From assembly GCF_014334335.1 (NCBI RefSeq), contig NZ_JACSEU010000002.1:62001-126000 (forward strand): a DNA stretch of 64,000 nt. The letters are read 5' to 3'. This DNA is from Treponema sp. Marseille-Q3903 (GTDB lineage: Bacteria > Spirochaetota > Spirochaetia > Treponematales > Treponemataceae). Shown here in pieces: positions 52,879-61,813 of this stretch. A program made the position numbers and the translations under genes. Position 1 is the first letter of the stretch. Every line of letters starts with the position of its first letter. Below the pieces are notes generated by a model that was not told where the DNA came from, made no database searches, and saw only the letters and a list, made by a program, of their open reading frames with translations.

Positions 52879-54525
52879 CTAAATATTTACAAGCACTTCC
52901 GAAATGTTAAAACAGTTGTCACCGATATGTTCAATTGTACGAACTAGGTCGATATACAAAAGTTCAGATTTGACATCTGCACCGCTCTCAAGCCGTTTGC
53001 GGGCAACTTTTTTAAGGTCTTTTCTGAATGCGTCGATTCCGTCTTCGAGTTCGCGTGCTAGTTCAAGCTTTTCAGGCGTGATGTGTTTGTTGATATTGAT
53101 TCTTATAAACTGAAGGAATTGTCGGGCTAATTCTATATAAGGTAAAAGGCGTTCCATATCATCCTGCTGGAACTTCATCTTCTTCTGAATGCTGCGGACA
53201 ATCAGCATGACTGTAGCATAACAACTGTCGCTCATATTTTCAAGCTCATCTACAATCTGAATCATATTTGAAACATGATTGAGCTGTTTTTCAGTCAGCT
53301 GCAAAGATTCACATTTTATTAAATAACGAGTAATTTGCTCATGCATCTGATCGACATAATTTTCTGCACGCTCGCTCGCTTCCTCGTACTCTTCAATAAA
53401 TTTTCGATCGCGTTTCATAATTCCAATCTGAATTTTGTCGAACATATCTGTCACGACATCTGTCATATCGGCAATCGCTTTTTCTGCCTGAATTATGTGA
53501 ATTGCGGCACTATCCTTTGTGACAAGCTCAGTGAATTCGAGCCTATATGTAGAAGAAGTAGATTCTTTGTCATCTTTGATAATCTTTTTTGAAAGAGCAA
53601 CGAGAAGTGACTGCAACGGAAATAAAGCGAGCGTTGAAAGCATTTTAAATACTGTGTGAAGCATTGAAATGCGGATAGCGATGTTTGAATTAACTCCGCC
53701 GGGAGTCAACAAAACTACAAGGTTCAAAAATTGCTCAAAGAAAAGAAGTGCAAAGAAAGTTCCAAACACATTGAACATAACATGAATAGATGCAGAACGT
53801 TTTGCATCTGCATTTGTCTTAATCGAAGCAAGGACTGCATCTATTGTAGAACCGAGGTTGCTTCCCAATGTCATCGCTGCAGCAAGTTCCCAAGAAACCA
53901 ATTTATTGTAAGCCATCGTTATTACAATAGCAGAAAATGCTGAAGAAGAATGAAGCAAAGCTGTGATTATGATACCGATTAAAAACCCAAGAAGAATTGC
54001 CAACGGTCCGGTGCCTTGAATCTTTAACAACCAGCCAAGATTTTCGTACGTAAATACAGAAGACAGCCCACTTATTCCCAAGAAAAGCATGGCAAATCCC
54101 ATTATAGCTTCGGAAATATTTTTCCATCTTCCTTTCTTAAAAATTGAAAAAAGATACCCAAATCCAAACAGAGGAATTACAAAAGTTGAGATTTTGAAGT
54201 TGAATCCGAAGATAGAGACAATCCATGAGGTGATTGTAGTACCGATATTCGCACCAAAAATAACACCTACAGATTGTGATAAAGTCATCAAGCCCACATT
54301 GACAAAAGTTACAACCATAACAGTTGTTGCACCTGATGACTGAATTATCATTGTAATAAAGAGTCCTGTTAAAAGCGACATGAAACGGTTGCCTGTTAGA
54401 ACAGAAAGTGCTCTCTGTAAACGTTCACCGGCACTTTTTTGAACACCGTCACTCATCAATTTCATCCCATAAAGGAGAAAGCCAAGACCGCCTATCAGTT
54501 CTAATATAAGTTTTACGATATTCAT
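52879..54525 (-). CDS. Na+/phosphate cotransporter with C-terminal PhoU domain
   Basis: 548 residues. Two inverted NptA-type repeats carry the paired motifs MIIQSSGATTVMVVTFVNVG (near residue 59) and ITALLHSSSAFSAIVITMAY (near 190), each followed by a GANIGT/GSNLGS motif. Eight or nine membrane helices run to about residue 320. The C-terminal 200 residues are a PhoU-like helical bundle (ENYVDQMHEQITRYLIKCES, DLVRTIEHIGDNCFNISEVL). Sodium-driven phosphate uptake is the family role. The gene has a leaderless-type promoter and no ribosome site. Confidence 0.93.
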   Translation of the reverse strand: MNIVKLILELIGGLGFLLYGMKLMSDGVQKSAGERLQRALSVLTGNRFMSLLTGLFITMIIQSSGATTVMVVTFVNVGLMTLSQSVGVIFGANIGTTITSWIVSIFGFNFKISTFVIPLFGFGYLFSIFKKGRWKNISEAIMGFAMLFLGISGLSSVFTYENLGWLLKIQGTGPLAILLGFLIGIIITALLHSSSAFSAIVITMAYNKLVSWELAAAMTLGSNLGSTIDAVLASIKTNADAKRSASIHVMFNVFGTFFALLFFEQFLNLVVLLTPGGVNSNIAIRISMLHTVFKMLSTLALFPLQSLLVALSKKIIKDDKESTSSTYRLEFTELVTKDSAAIHIIQAEKAIADMTDVVTDMFDKIQIGIMKRDRKFIEEYEEASERAENYVDQMHEQITRYLIKCESLQLTEKQLNHVSNMIQIVDELENMSDSCYATVMLIVRSIQKKMKFQQDDMERLLPYIELARQFLQFIRININKHITPEKLELARELEDGIDAFRKDLKKVARKRLESGADVKSELLYIDLVRTIEHIGDNCFNISEVLVNI

Positions 54526-54531
54526 GTTTAA

Positions 54532-54582
54532 ATAATATCTGAAAATAATAAGCTTTTCAAGAAAAATAAAATCAAGTATAAT
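54532..54582. promoter_or_regulatory. Back-to-back divergent promoters sharing -35 bases
   Basis: Minus strand (Na/Pi gene): -35 TTGAAA (54560-54555), 17 bp, -10 TATTAT (54537-54532), 6 nt to the ATG. Plus strand (lipoprotein gene): -35 TTTTCA (54554-54559), 17 bp, -10 TATAAT (54577-54582). The two -35 boxes occupy the same bases on opposite strands, so polymerases should compete. Confidence 0.6.
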
Positions 54583-54599
54583 GCACGCAGGGTGTGGGA

Positions 54600-55379
54600 A
54601 TGAAAATCAATAAACCGGTAGTTTCAAAGCTTTTTGCAATTTTGTTTGCGGCATCATTTTTTACCGGACTTACATGCTGCAAACAAGAACAGATTGAAAC
54701 ATCGACATCAAATACAATCGAAATAAAACTTCAGACAGGAAATACAGAAAACTTAATCTCGACACCTCAAAAATGGCATGTTACAAATAAACGAATCTTG
54801 GTTCTTTTTGGTTATGATTTCAACACGCCGGAAATTAAAGAAACTATCATTGAAATGCTCGGAGACAATTATGGGCTCGATCAAGATGGAGGATTGATTT
54901 ACCCACTTGTATATCCTGATGATTTTAAACGCGGTACGCGTTCTTATATAAGCGAACTGACATCGTATCTTCAGTCAGATGATAAAGAATTTGCCGGTGT
55001 AATTTTGCTCGGTGCTCCTGAAAACACACATGCAGCTCTCGCAAGAAATCAGGACAAGTGGAATCAAGAAGTTCCTTACGCAGTCATCGCTCTTTTCCCG
55101 CAAGATGACGTGCTCGGGATTGAATCGACATGCGACATAGTGCTCGATAAAGGTCTATCAGCAGAAATCACAGACGACGAAGTTGAAGGTGAACTTATTG
55201 CAGAAGCTCCTGAGATTATAAAGCAGGCTGTCGATTATCTGATAGATACGGAAACTTCTTTTACCCGCGACTCATCTTTACAGCGCCATTTGAAAAACAT
55301 TTTGAAAGATTTTAAGTTTCATCATCACACGGATCCTGAAACAGGATTGCAATCTATAAATCACTTTATTTTAAATTGA
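54600..55379 (+). CDS. Lipoprotein resembling the DUF3798 family
   Basis: 259 residues from the ATG at 54600. Lipoprotein signal LFAILFAASFFTGLTC with Cys near residue 25. The mature part looks like a periplasmic-binding-protein fold: KWHVTNKRILVLFGYDFNTP, then SDDKEFAGVILLGAPENTHA and VPYAVIALFPQDDVLGIEST. I think it belongs with DUF3798-type treponemal lipoproteins but am not certain. Divergent from the Na/Pi transporter. Confidence 0.6.
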   Translation: MKINKPVVSKLFAILFAASFFTGLTCCKQEQIETSTSNTIEIKLQTGNTENLISTPQKWHVTNKRILVLFGYDFNTPEIKETIIEMLGDNYGLDQDGGLIYPLVYPDDFKRGTRSYISELTSYLQSDDKEFAGVILLGAPENTHAALARNQDKWNQEVPYAVIALFPQDDVLGIESTCDIVLDKGLSAEITDDEVEGELIAEAPEIIKQAVDYLIDTETSFTRDSSLQRHLKNILKDFKFHHHTDPETGLQSINHFILN

Positions 55380-55430
55380 TTTTTTACAAAACGAGATTTT
55401 TTGGCAAAACGGGATTTTCGGCAGGATTTT

Positions 55431-56084
55431 ATGGAATTCACACAGAGAATTGATGGCTTAATTGGCGAAGAAAAATATATCAAAATGCTTGAGACTAAAG
55501 ACCTCTCTCGTCTGCTTGTTGTTTCTGATTCACACGGAGAAACTCCGGCTCTAAAATCAATAATCAAAAACTTTGGAAAAACTTGCGACGCACTTATTTT
55601 TTGCGGAGATGGACTGTGCGATATTGCGCGCATATTAAACAACTACAATTTAGATGAAGAATTAAAAAACAGCATTCCTCATGTCATCGCACTTGTAAGG
55701 GGAAACTGCGACCCAAGTTCCTACCCTGTCACAAAAGAATTTTTCATAACTGCCCCAGACTCGCAGGCTCTAAAAGTAAACGGTCAAAATATTATGATTT
55801 TTCACGGTCACAAAGAAGGCGTCAAATACGGAATCAACGCTTTGGACTTTGCGAAAAGAGATGAAAACTGTAAAACTTTTTTTTACGGGCACACACACGT
55901 TGCAAGAGAATTGCACAAAGGTGATTTTACTTTTATAAATCCCGGAAGCTGCTCATATCCTCGTTCAGGCCAACCGCCAAGTTTTGCAATTGCAACTGTC
56001 GGAAAAACGTTTATCTCAACTTCATTTATAAAAATTAACTATGAAAGTGCAGATAAAAGATTTTCTACATGGCAGCCATTCTAA
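55431..56084 (+). CDS. Metallophosphoesterase (YfcE/MJ0936-type)
   Basis: 217 residues from the ATG at 55431, which has GGCAGGA upstream; the open frame's TTG ten codons earlier is less likely. The five phosphoesterase blocks are present in order: VVSDSHGE, FCGDGLCD, VRGNCDP, FHGHKEGVKYG and YGHTHVAREL, ending NPGSCSYPR. A two-metal phosphodiesterase of the YfcE type; natural substrate unknown. Its 3' end overlaps the convergent MBL gene by 20 bp. Confidence 0.92.
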   Translation: MEFTQRIDGLIGEEKYIKMLETKDLSRLLVVSDSHGETPALKSIIKNFGKTCDALIFCGDGLCDIARILNNYNLDEELKNSIPHVIALVRGNCDPSSYPVTKEFFITAPDSQALKVNGQNIMIFHGHKEGVKYGINALDFAKRDENCKTFFYGHTHVARELHKGDFTFINPGSCSYPRSGQPPSFAIATVGKTFISTSFIKINYESADKRFSTWQPF

Positions 56085-56736
56085 ACCCGAACGAATCATG
56101 ACCAGGGTAAACAAGAGTGCCGGAAGGAATAATTTTGTAAAGTTTTGCGAGGCTTTGACGCATTTTTATATCATCACCTCCAAGCATATCCGTTCGTCCG
56201 TATCCACCGTAATCAAACAAAGTGTCGCCTGAGATTAAAACGCTCTCAGTTTTCTTTGATTCGGTATCGCAGACAAAATCACTTTTATACAGACAGATTG
56301 AACCTGGAGTGTGCCCCGGTGTGTGAATAACTTTCCATTCAAAAATGATGTCGCCGTCTTTCACAGTTACATCACAATGCGGCTGCTCTGAAACGACATC
56401 CAGCAAATCAGACATTCCAAAGCTGCCCAAAACAGCCCTGTTCATTGGTCCAGGCGGATTTATCAACTCGGCTTCTTCCGATTTATGAACGTATATCAAT
56501 GCATTCGGGAAAGACTGTTTCACTTGCTTGATGCCTGTTATATGGTCAAAATGAGTGTGAGTTAGGACGATTCCAACACAATCAAGATTTTTAGATTTGA
56601 TAAAATCAACGATTTTTGTTTCATCACCTGAGAGTTTGCATGCGGCGGGATCGACTACAAAGCATTTTCCTTGCTCAACAGGAACAATCAGAGTGTTCAC
56701 GCCGAGAATTCCTGTCTGAATTACTTGAATTTCCAT
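56065..56736 (-). CDS. Metallo-beta-lactamase-fold hydrolase (glyoxalase II-like)
   Basis: 223 residues. Zn-binding HxHxDH as THTHFDHITG near residue 60, further ligands in VIHTPGHTPGSICLYK near 136, SGDTLFDYGGYGRTD near 170 and YPGHDSFG at the C-terminus. Hydrolase of the glyoxalase II/persulfide-dioxygenase-like fold; thioester substrate likely but not shown. Convergent overlap with the phosphoesterase gene. Confidence 0.9.
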   Translation of the reverse strand: MEIQVIQTGILGVNTLIVPVEQGKCFVVDPAACKLSGDETKIVDFIKSKNLDCVGIVLTHTHFDHITGIKQVKQSFPNALIYVHKSEEAELINPPGPMNRAVLGSFGMSDLLDVVSEQPHCDVTVKDGDIIFEWKVIHTPGHTPGSICLYKSDFVCDTESKKTESVLISGDTLFDYGGYGRTDMLGGDDIKMRQSLAKLYKIIPSGTLVYPGHDSFGFRMAAM

Positions 56737-56794
56737 ATGATAAATAGCGGAGAATCATAAAAACTGTTTTACAATCTTTATAATCCTCCTGTTT

Positions 56795-57610
56795 TTATAC
56801 GCCGAACGGTTCCTTATCAGCGGCTGCTTTTTCGGCTGCCATATACGCAGCTGCGTCTTCTGCCGACATATCCGATTCGGAAATACCTTCGCCATTTGAA
56901 CTGCTGTGTTGCATATCAGACTCTGAAGTCTGATTTCCCGTATTTTCAGTTCCATCAGCTTCGTCATCATCAAGTTTTTGATGACTGTAGCTTACTGCAA
57001 GCTTGCGTCCTCTGTAATCATAACCGTTTAATTTGTCGATCGCTGTCTGAGCGTCCGAAGTATAAAGCTGAACAAATGAATAATTAGCTAAAACTTTGAT
57101 ATCTCCGATTCTCTCGCGGTCGATGCCTGCAATTGCTATAAGAATTCCAACAAGGTCACGCGGATAGACTCTGCGGTTTTTACCGATGCTTATAAAAATC
57201 GATGTTGCTTCAGATTCAGGAATCTCTACACGTGGATGGCGAGGTCTTTCTTCCTGAGTTTCGTCTGCAAATGATTCTGTCTCTGTCTGGCGGTCGGCAC
57301 GTGCAGTTTTAAATTCTTGACGATTGTTGCGATTGTTTCTATCCTTGCGGGCATTTCGTCTGTTTCGTTCATCGCGGTCCCCGTTATCGCGACTGCTGCC
57401 TCCGAATGAACGGTAACGTTTTAAAGATTCTTTTAACATGTATGCAATGACATACTTTCTCACAGTTAAAGGAACATTCTTCTTAAAAAGTTTATTCAAG
57501 TCTGCAAGAATGTCTACATTTTCTGTTGTTCTAACTCTCTCTGTTGCCTGCTGAAGATACTCAGCTAACTGATTTTCATTAATTTCAAATTCATGATTAA
57601 ATGACATCAT
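56795..57610 (-). CDS. Orphan DbpA-type RNA-binding domain protein
   Basis: 271 residues. The ATG overlaps the previous stop (ATGA) with AGGAG upstream. A helical N-terminal region (about 1-70) is followed by a basic Arg/Asn/Asp-rich stretch (NDRNNRNNRQ-like, about 75-110), then a DbpA/CsdA C-terminal RRM at about 130-205 (IFISIGKNRRVYPRDLVGIL ... NYSFVQLYTSDAQTAIDKLN). The acidic tail is low-complexity. The helicase core usually fused to this RRM is absent. Likely binds structured RNA, perhaps rRNA. Third gene after clpP and the acetyltransferase. Confidence 0.8.
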   Translation of the reverse strand: MMSFNHEFEINENQLAEYLQQATERVRTTENVDILADLNKLFKKNVPLTVRKYVIAYMLKESLKRYRSFGGSSRDNGDRDERNRRNARKDRNNRNNRQEFKTARADRQTETESFADETQEERPRHPRVEIPESEATSIFISIGKNRRVYPRDLVGILIAIAGIDRERIGDIKVLANYSFVQLYTSDAQTAIDKLNGYDYRGRKLAVSYSHQKLDDDEADGTENTGNQTSESDMQHSSSNGEGISESDMSAEDAAAYMAAEKAAADKEPFGV

Positions 57611-58515
57611 TTTTCTCCTAGTAAATATCCGGAAAGTGTTTTCTTAAAACCTGTACGTATCAATAACGGCTGTAGAAAATCCGGAATAATAAAATCTGGA
57701 ATTAAAATCCATTTCTTTTCGAGCTTTTGAATGTTTGTAACGCACATCGAAATAAGTTCTGTGCTTATTCCAAGCCCTCTAAATTGTTCAGGAACAAAAA
57801 GACTTGTGACAATCATAATCTTTTCCTGATTTTTAATAATTGGCGACGCTGTTATACACCCTGCAAAATCATCTGAAAGACTTCGGCAAACAATACCGAT
57901 TTGGCAAATACAGTCTGCGGCTTCAAACTCAGTCCGCCATATTCTGTAAATCGCATCTCTGACTTCAGATGGCAGTTCTTTATCGTCATTTCTGTCTGCG
58001 GCAATATTTAAAAGGATTGTTTCTTTGTCCGAAGAATCATATTCTCTAAACGAAAAATCATCATGCACAAGAGTTTCATCTGATTCCGGCAACTGATCAA
58101 GTTTCTCCAATCCCCATATTTCACGCAATGAATTGTACCAATCGTTGATACGTGCTGACATAATTCTGTGCTTAAAAATGTGCCATCGTTTATCAACTTC
58201 TGGATAATTTTTTATTACATTTCTAAAATTTCTGAACACCCCTCTTCCTGAATGGAGAACATTTTGCAATTCATCGCGCGCAATCGGCGAATTGAGATGA
58301 TTTACAAAATCTTCACGAACAGAAAACCCGTCTGCGGAATCCCATTCAGGCAAACTGTAATATTTTTCATTGTCAACCGAAATCCTTTCACCCGAAATTC
58401 CGGCGTTTATTTCCACTAACCGATTTGCAGAAGCATCTACAACAAATGAAGAATCTTGGTTTTCCATCGCCGAGATAATGCTGTCCGTAAGTTGATCAGT
58501 CAGTTCAAAAATCAT
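57607..58515 (-). CDS. UPF0158-like/GNAT acetyltransferase fusion
   Basis: 302 residues. The N-terminal half (about 1-140) has the UPF0158 pattern, with LPEWDSADGFSVREDFVNHL and HSGRGVFRNFRNVIKNYPEV. The C-terminal half (about 150-302) is a GNAT acetyltransferase, with the acetyl-CoA loop LFVPEQFRGLGISTELISMC near residue 245. Substrate unknown. Starts 4 nt after the clpP stop and overlaps the RRM gene by 4 bp. Confidence 0.8.
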   Translation of the reverse strand: MIFELTDQLTDSIISAMENQDSSFVVDASANRLVEINAGISGERISVDNEKYYSLPEWDSADGFSVREDFVNHLNSPIARDELQNVLHSGRGVFRNFRNVIKNYPEVDKRWHIFKHRIMSARINDWYNSLREIWGLEKLDQLPESDETLVHDDFSFREYDSSDKETILLNIAADRNDDKELPSEVRDAIYRIWRTEFEAADCICQIGIVCRSLSDDFAGCITASPIIKNQEKIMIVTSLFVPEQFRGLGISTELISMCVTNIQKLEKKWILIPDFIIPDFLQPLLIRTGFKKTLSGYLLGEK

Positions 58516-58518
58516 AAA

Positions 58519-59130
58519 TTATTTTGGCAAATCTGTGCACTTTGTGACAATTTTACTTATAAGTCCATATTTTACAGATTCATCTGCATCGAGCCAAAAA
58601 TCGCGATCAGTATCTTTTGTAACTTGCTCAAGTTTTGTTCCGGTTGCATCTGAAATAATCTTGTTCAGTTTTGCGCGGATTTTTTCCATATCTTTCGCAT
58701 AAATTTCAATATCGGTTGCAACTCCACGCATTCCACCGAGCGGCTGATGAATAAGATAGCGGCTGTTTGGAAGCCCGAGCCTGTTTTCTTTATCAACAGC
58801 AAGCAAAACAAGAGTTGCGGCAGAAGCTATCAATCCCATACCAATCAGGTATACAGGAGACTTTACAAAACGAATAATATCATAAATTGCGAATCCTGCA
58901 TCTACATCTCCTCCTGGAGAATCGATATACATATAAATCGGTTTAGTTTGTTCCGAATCAAGGATCAAAAACTGACGTACGATTGAATCAGCGAGTTCCT
59001 TATTTATTTCTCCTGTGAGAATAATCTGGCGTGTTTTTAAAAACTTTTCTGAAAATGGATCAGGTGTTTTTGGAGTTTTTTCTTCCTCATCATCACAAAG
59101 AGGAACTTCGTAAATTGATTTTGTTTTCAT
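58519..59130 (-). CDS. clpP: ATP-dependent Clp protease proteolytic subunit
   Basis: 203 residues, S14 serine protease forming the barrel chamber fed by ClpX/ClpA. Catalytic Ser in MGLIASAATLVLLAVD near residue 105, His in SRYLIHQPLGGMRG near 130, Asp in KDTDRDFWLDADESVKYGLI near 181. The active-site loop reads IASAAT rather than the usual AASMG, and the N-terminus has an acidic extension (CDDEEEKTPKTPDP), which suggests a second-type ClpP paralogue. Leaderless-type promoter. Confidence 0.94.
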   Translation of the reverse strand: MKTKSIYEVPLCDDEEEKTPKTPDPFSEKFLKTRQIILTGEINKELADSIVRQFLILDSEQTKPIYMYIDSPGGDVDAGFAIYDIIRFVKSPVYLIGMGLIASAATLVLLAVDKENRLGLPNSRYLIHQPLGGMRGVATDIEIYAKDMEKIRAKLNKIISDATGTKLEQVTKDTDRDFWLDADESVKYGLISKIVTKCTDLPK

Positions 59131-59136
59131 ACAGAT

Positions 59137-59165
59137 AATATAATAAAAAAAACTTGAGTTGGCAA
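59137..59165 (-). promoter_or_regulatory. clpP promoter, leaderless type
   Basis: Minus strand: -35 TTGCCA (59165-59160), 17 bp containing a T8 run, -10 TATATT (59142-59137), 6 nt to the clpP ATG; no ribosome site. Confidence 0.62.
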
Positions 59166-59174
59166 TGTATAAAC

Positions 59175-59203
59175 TTGATGGCTGAAAGAATCTGCCTTAT
59201 AAT
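59175..59203 (+). promoter_or_regulatory. Promoter of the ComFB-domain gene
   Basis: -35 TTGATG (59175-59180), exactly 17 bp, -10 TATAAT (59198-59203), leader of about 41 nt ending AAGGAG before the start codon. Confidence 0.7.
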
Positions 59204-59251
59204 ATTTATAAATGCGAGACAGAACTTTAGCATATTAAGGAGATGATGTAT

Positions 59252-59944
59252 ATGAACGTACATAACTTGATGGAAGACATTGTTATTAAATCTGTAAATA
59301 AAATTTATGATACAATCAAAGAAAGTGGGGCAGCGTGGCTCAGTTGCGACTGCGAAAACTGCCGTCTTGATACAGTAAGTTATGTATTAAACAGAATTCC
59401 GCCTAAATATGTAATTTCAGGTCGAGGTGTAACATACGCAGCCGATACGATTTACAGCCAGCAGATGGCAGCAGATATAGATTCCCTTGCTCTTGAAGGA
59501 ATCAGAATTGTAAGCAACACAAAGCGCCCGTTCCACACACATGACAGAAAAGAATGCACTGTTGAAGGGGATTCAAAGCCGGCGTTCAATTTTTCAACAT
59601 TCATGGGAAGCATTCTTGACGGAACAACTTTTGAACCTGTTACCGGGGCAACGCTGCTCCTTAAGTTAGATGGCAAACAAGTAGAGATGGCAGACAAAAC
59701 ATGGTCAAACCCATATACGACAGTAAAAAGCACAAAAGGAAAATATTCTTTCTGGGTAAAATCTATCAGTGCGGATAAAGCGGGAATCTCAAAAACTTTT
59801 CACTTTTCACTTGAAGTAAAGGCGCCGAATTACGAGCCTTTTGTATATCATTTTGAAATTCCTCTGATAAGCGAACCTGGTACGCGAAATGAATTGGATT
59901 CAACTTATTCGTTGAAATTAAAAGATTTGGTCTTATTCAAATAA
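59252..59944 (+). CDS. ComFB-domain protein with a C-terminal beta domain
   Basis: 230 residues from the ATG at 59252, 9 nt after AAGGAG; two earlier ATGs (59243, 59246) are too close to it. The N-terminal 90 residues match the ComFB family: MEDIVIKSVNKIYDTI, a Cys cluster CDCENCRLDTVSYVLNRIPP and KYVISGRGV. ComFB domains have been reported as cyclic-nucleotide receptors in cyanobacteria. The rest (about 110-230) looks like a carboxypeptidase-regulatory-like beta-sandwich (GSILDGTTFEPVTGATLLLK). No signal peptide. A second-messenger-sensing role in motility or attachment is inference. Confidence 0.78.
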   Translation: MNVHNLMEDIVIKSVNKIYDTIKESGAAWLSCDCENCRLDTVSYVLNRIPPKYVISGRGVTYAADTIYSQQMAADIDSLALEGIRIVSNTKRPFHTHDRKECTVEGDSKPAFNFSTFMGSILDGTTFEPVTGATLLLKLDGKQVEMADKTWSNPYTTVKSTKGKYSFWVKSISADKAGISKTFHFSLEVKAPNYEPFVYHFEIPLISEPGTRNELDSTYSLKLKDLVLFK

Positions 59945-60044
59945 GCCGATATCTGATTTTCCAATTTCCATATAGTTTTGTTATACACATATCCTCGTTT
60001 TACCTAATAATTATATCAAACACATAATTCAATAGGAAATTTTT

Positions 60045-61526
60045 ATGGATACAGTTATTGTAAATGCCGATTACGACGGCAAACAAATTAGCCGCGATAT
60101 TTACGGTCATTTTAGTGAGCACCTTGGACGCTGTATTTACGGCGGCTTTTGGGTTGGAAAAAATTCCGATATTCCGAATATCAACGGGTACAGAAAAGAT
60201 GTTGTAGAAGCATTTAAAGAGATTGATATTCCAAATCTTCGCTGGCCGGGCGGATGTTTTGCTGATGAATACCATTGGCGTGATGGAGTCGGTGCTTGCG
60301 AAACACGAAAACGCATGATAAACACCCATTGGGGTGGAGTTTTAGAGGACAACAGCTTTGGGACAGACGAGTTTTTCGGATTGTGTGAAATTTTAGGCTG
60401 TAAACCATACGTAAACGGAAACGTTGGAAGCGGTTCTGTTCAAGAAATGTCTGAATGGGTTGAATACATAACATTTGGAGGCGAATCTCCTATCAGTAAG
60501 CTCCGAGAAAAAAATGGACATAAAGAACCGTGGAAACTTCCGTTTTTTTGCGTTGGAAATGAAAACTGGGGCTGCGGCGGAAACATGAAACCTGAATATT
60601 ATGCAGATTTATACCGCCGTTATCAGACTTATGTACGTCAATATGGCGCAACAAAAATATTTAAGATTGCGTGCGGTCCAAACACTTCCGACTGGAACTG
60701 GACAGATGTCTTAATGAAAGAAGCTGGAAATTTTATGGACGGGCTCTCTCTTCATCATTATACGATTGAACCCGACTGGAGCAACAAACACACGGCGACA
60801 GGCTTTGATGAAAAAGGCTGGTATATTGCCCTCAAAAATGCATCTTTTATGGAAACGCTTATCAGGCGGCATGATGAGATTATGTCAAAATATGATCCCG
60901 AAAAACGTGTAGCACTTGTCGTTGACGAATGGGGAATGTGGCATGCTGTTGAACCGGAAACAAACCCGGGATTTCTCTATCAGCAAAATACTATCCGTGA
61001 TGCTCTTGTGGCAGGAATTACGTTAAATATTTTTAACAATCACTGTGACCGCGTACGGGTTGCAAATATTGCACAAGCAGTAAATGTCCTTCAATCTCCT
61101 GTCCTTACTGAAGGCGATAAGATGATAAAGACTCCAACATGGTACGTTTTTCATATGTATAAATCGCACATGGATGCGACTCATCTCACGAGTTCTGTTG
61201 CCTCTAATGAAATCGGGATGGACAATGCTCGTATCATTTCGCTCACATCATCGGCTTCATACAAAAGAGATGTTTACACTGTAACTTTGACAAATGCGTC
61301 TCTAAGAGAAAACAAACAAGTTTGCGTAAAGCTGAGTGGTCTTTCCCAAAAAATTAAGTCGGCAGAAGCTACAGTTTTGACCGCCGATAGCATGAACAGC
61401 TGTAACACATTTGCGCAACCAGATAGTGTAGTTGAAAAAAAAGGAACTGTAAAAATCACTTCTGAGAATGAAGTCGAAGTTACATTGCCTGCAATGAGTG
61501 TTTTGCAACTGACGATGACAAAATAG
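60045..61526 (+). CDS. abfA: Alpha-N-arabinofuranosidase, GH51
   Basis: 493 residues, normal for GH51. Removes terminal alpha-L-arabinofuranosyl groups from arabinan or arabinoxylan oligosaccharides. The N-terminal [20 protein letters not shown] and [19 protein letters not shown] are diagnostic; the acid/base Glu lies in [12 protein letters not shown] near residue 173 and the nucleophile Glu in [14 protein letters not shown] near 295. No signal peptide, so it acts in the cytoplasm on imported oligosaccharides. AGGAAA precedes the ATG. The next small gene starts 5 bp after its stop. Confidence 0.96.
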   Translation: MDTVIVNADYDGKQISRDIYGHFSEHLGRCIYGGFWVGKNSDIPNINGYRKDVVEAFKEIDIPNLRWPGGCFADEYHWRDGVGACETRKRMINTHWGGVLEDNSFGTDEFFGLCEILGCKPYVNGNVGSGSVQEMSEWVEYITFGGESPISKLREKNGHKEPWKLPFFCVGNENWGCGGNMKPEYYADLYRRYQTYVRQYGATKIFKIACGPNTSDWNWTDVLMKEAGNFMDGLSLHHYTIEPDWSNKHTATGFDEKGWYIALKNASFMETLIRRHDEIMSKYDPEKRVALVVDEWGMWHAVEPETNPGFLYQQNTIRDALVAGITLNIFNNHCDRVRVANIAQAVNVLQSPVLTEGDKMIKTPTWYVFHMYKSHMDATHLTSSVASNEIGMDNARIISLTSSASYKRDVYTVTLTNASLRENKQVCVKLSGLSQKIKSAEATVLTADSMNSCNTFAQPDSVVEKKGTVKITSENEVEVTLPAMSVLQLTMTK

Positions 61527-61531
61527 GCGAA

Positions 61532-61789
61532 ATGGATAAGATTATCTGCCCTGTCTGTGACAATAAAGCATCGCTCGCCTCAATGGACATGACTCCTCAG
61601 CTAGTAGAAGAGCTTGCCGCTCATGAACAGATTTTTGATTATGTAGGCGAATCTTGTTACAACGAGCGGCTCAAAATCTGTAACAATTGTTCAGAGCTTA
61701 TTGGAGGAATGACATGTGCGGTCTGCGGTTGTTTTGTCCATTTTAGAGCAAGGCATAAGACATCAATCTGTATAAAAGGAAAATGGTAA
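61532..61789 (+). CDS. Small Cys-rich protein, DUF6171-like
   Basis: 85 residues with two zinc-ribbon-like clusters: ICPVCDNKA at the N-terminus and ICNNCSELIGGMTCAVCGCF near residue 49, followed by RARHKTSICIKGKW. The C-terminal pattern resembles DUF6171 proteins, usually of phage or phage-like origin. Follows abfA closely and is probably on the same transcript. Function unknown. Confidence 0.68.
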   Translation: MDKIICPVCDNKASLASMDMTPQLVEELAAHEQIFDYVGESCYNERLKICNNCSELIGGMTCAVCGCFVHFRARHKTSICIKGKW

Positions 61790-61813
61790 AAGCTCCAGTG
61801 ACTTTTTAATTAT

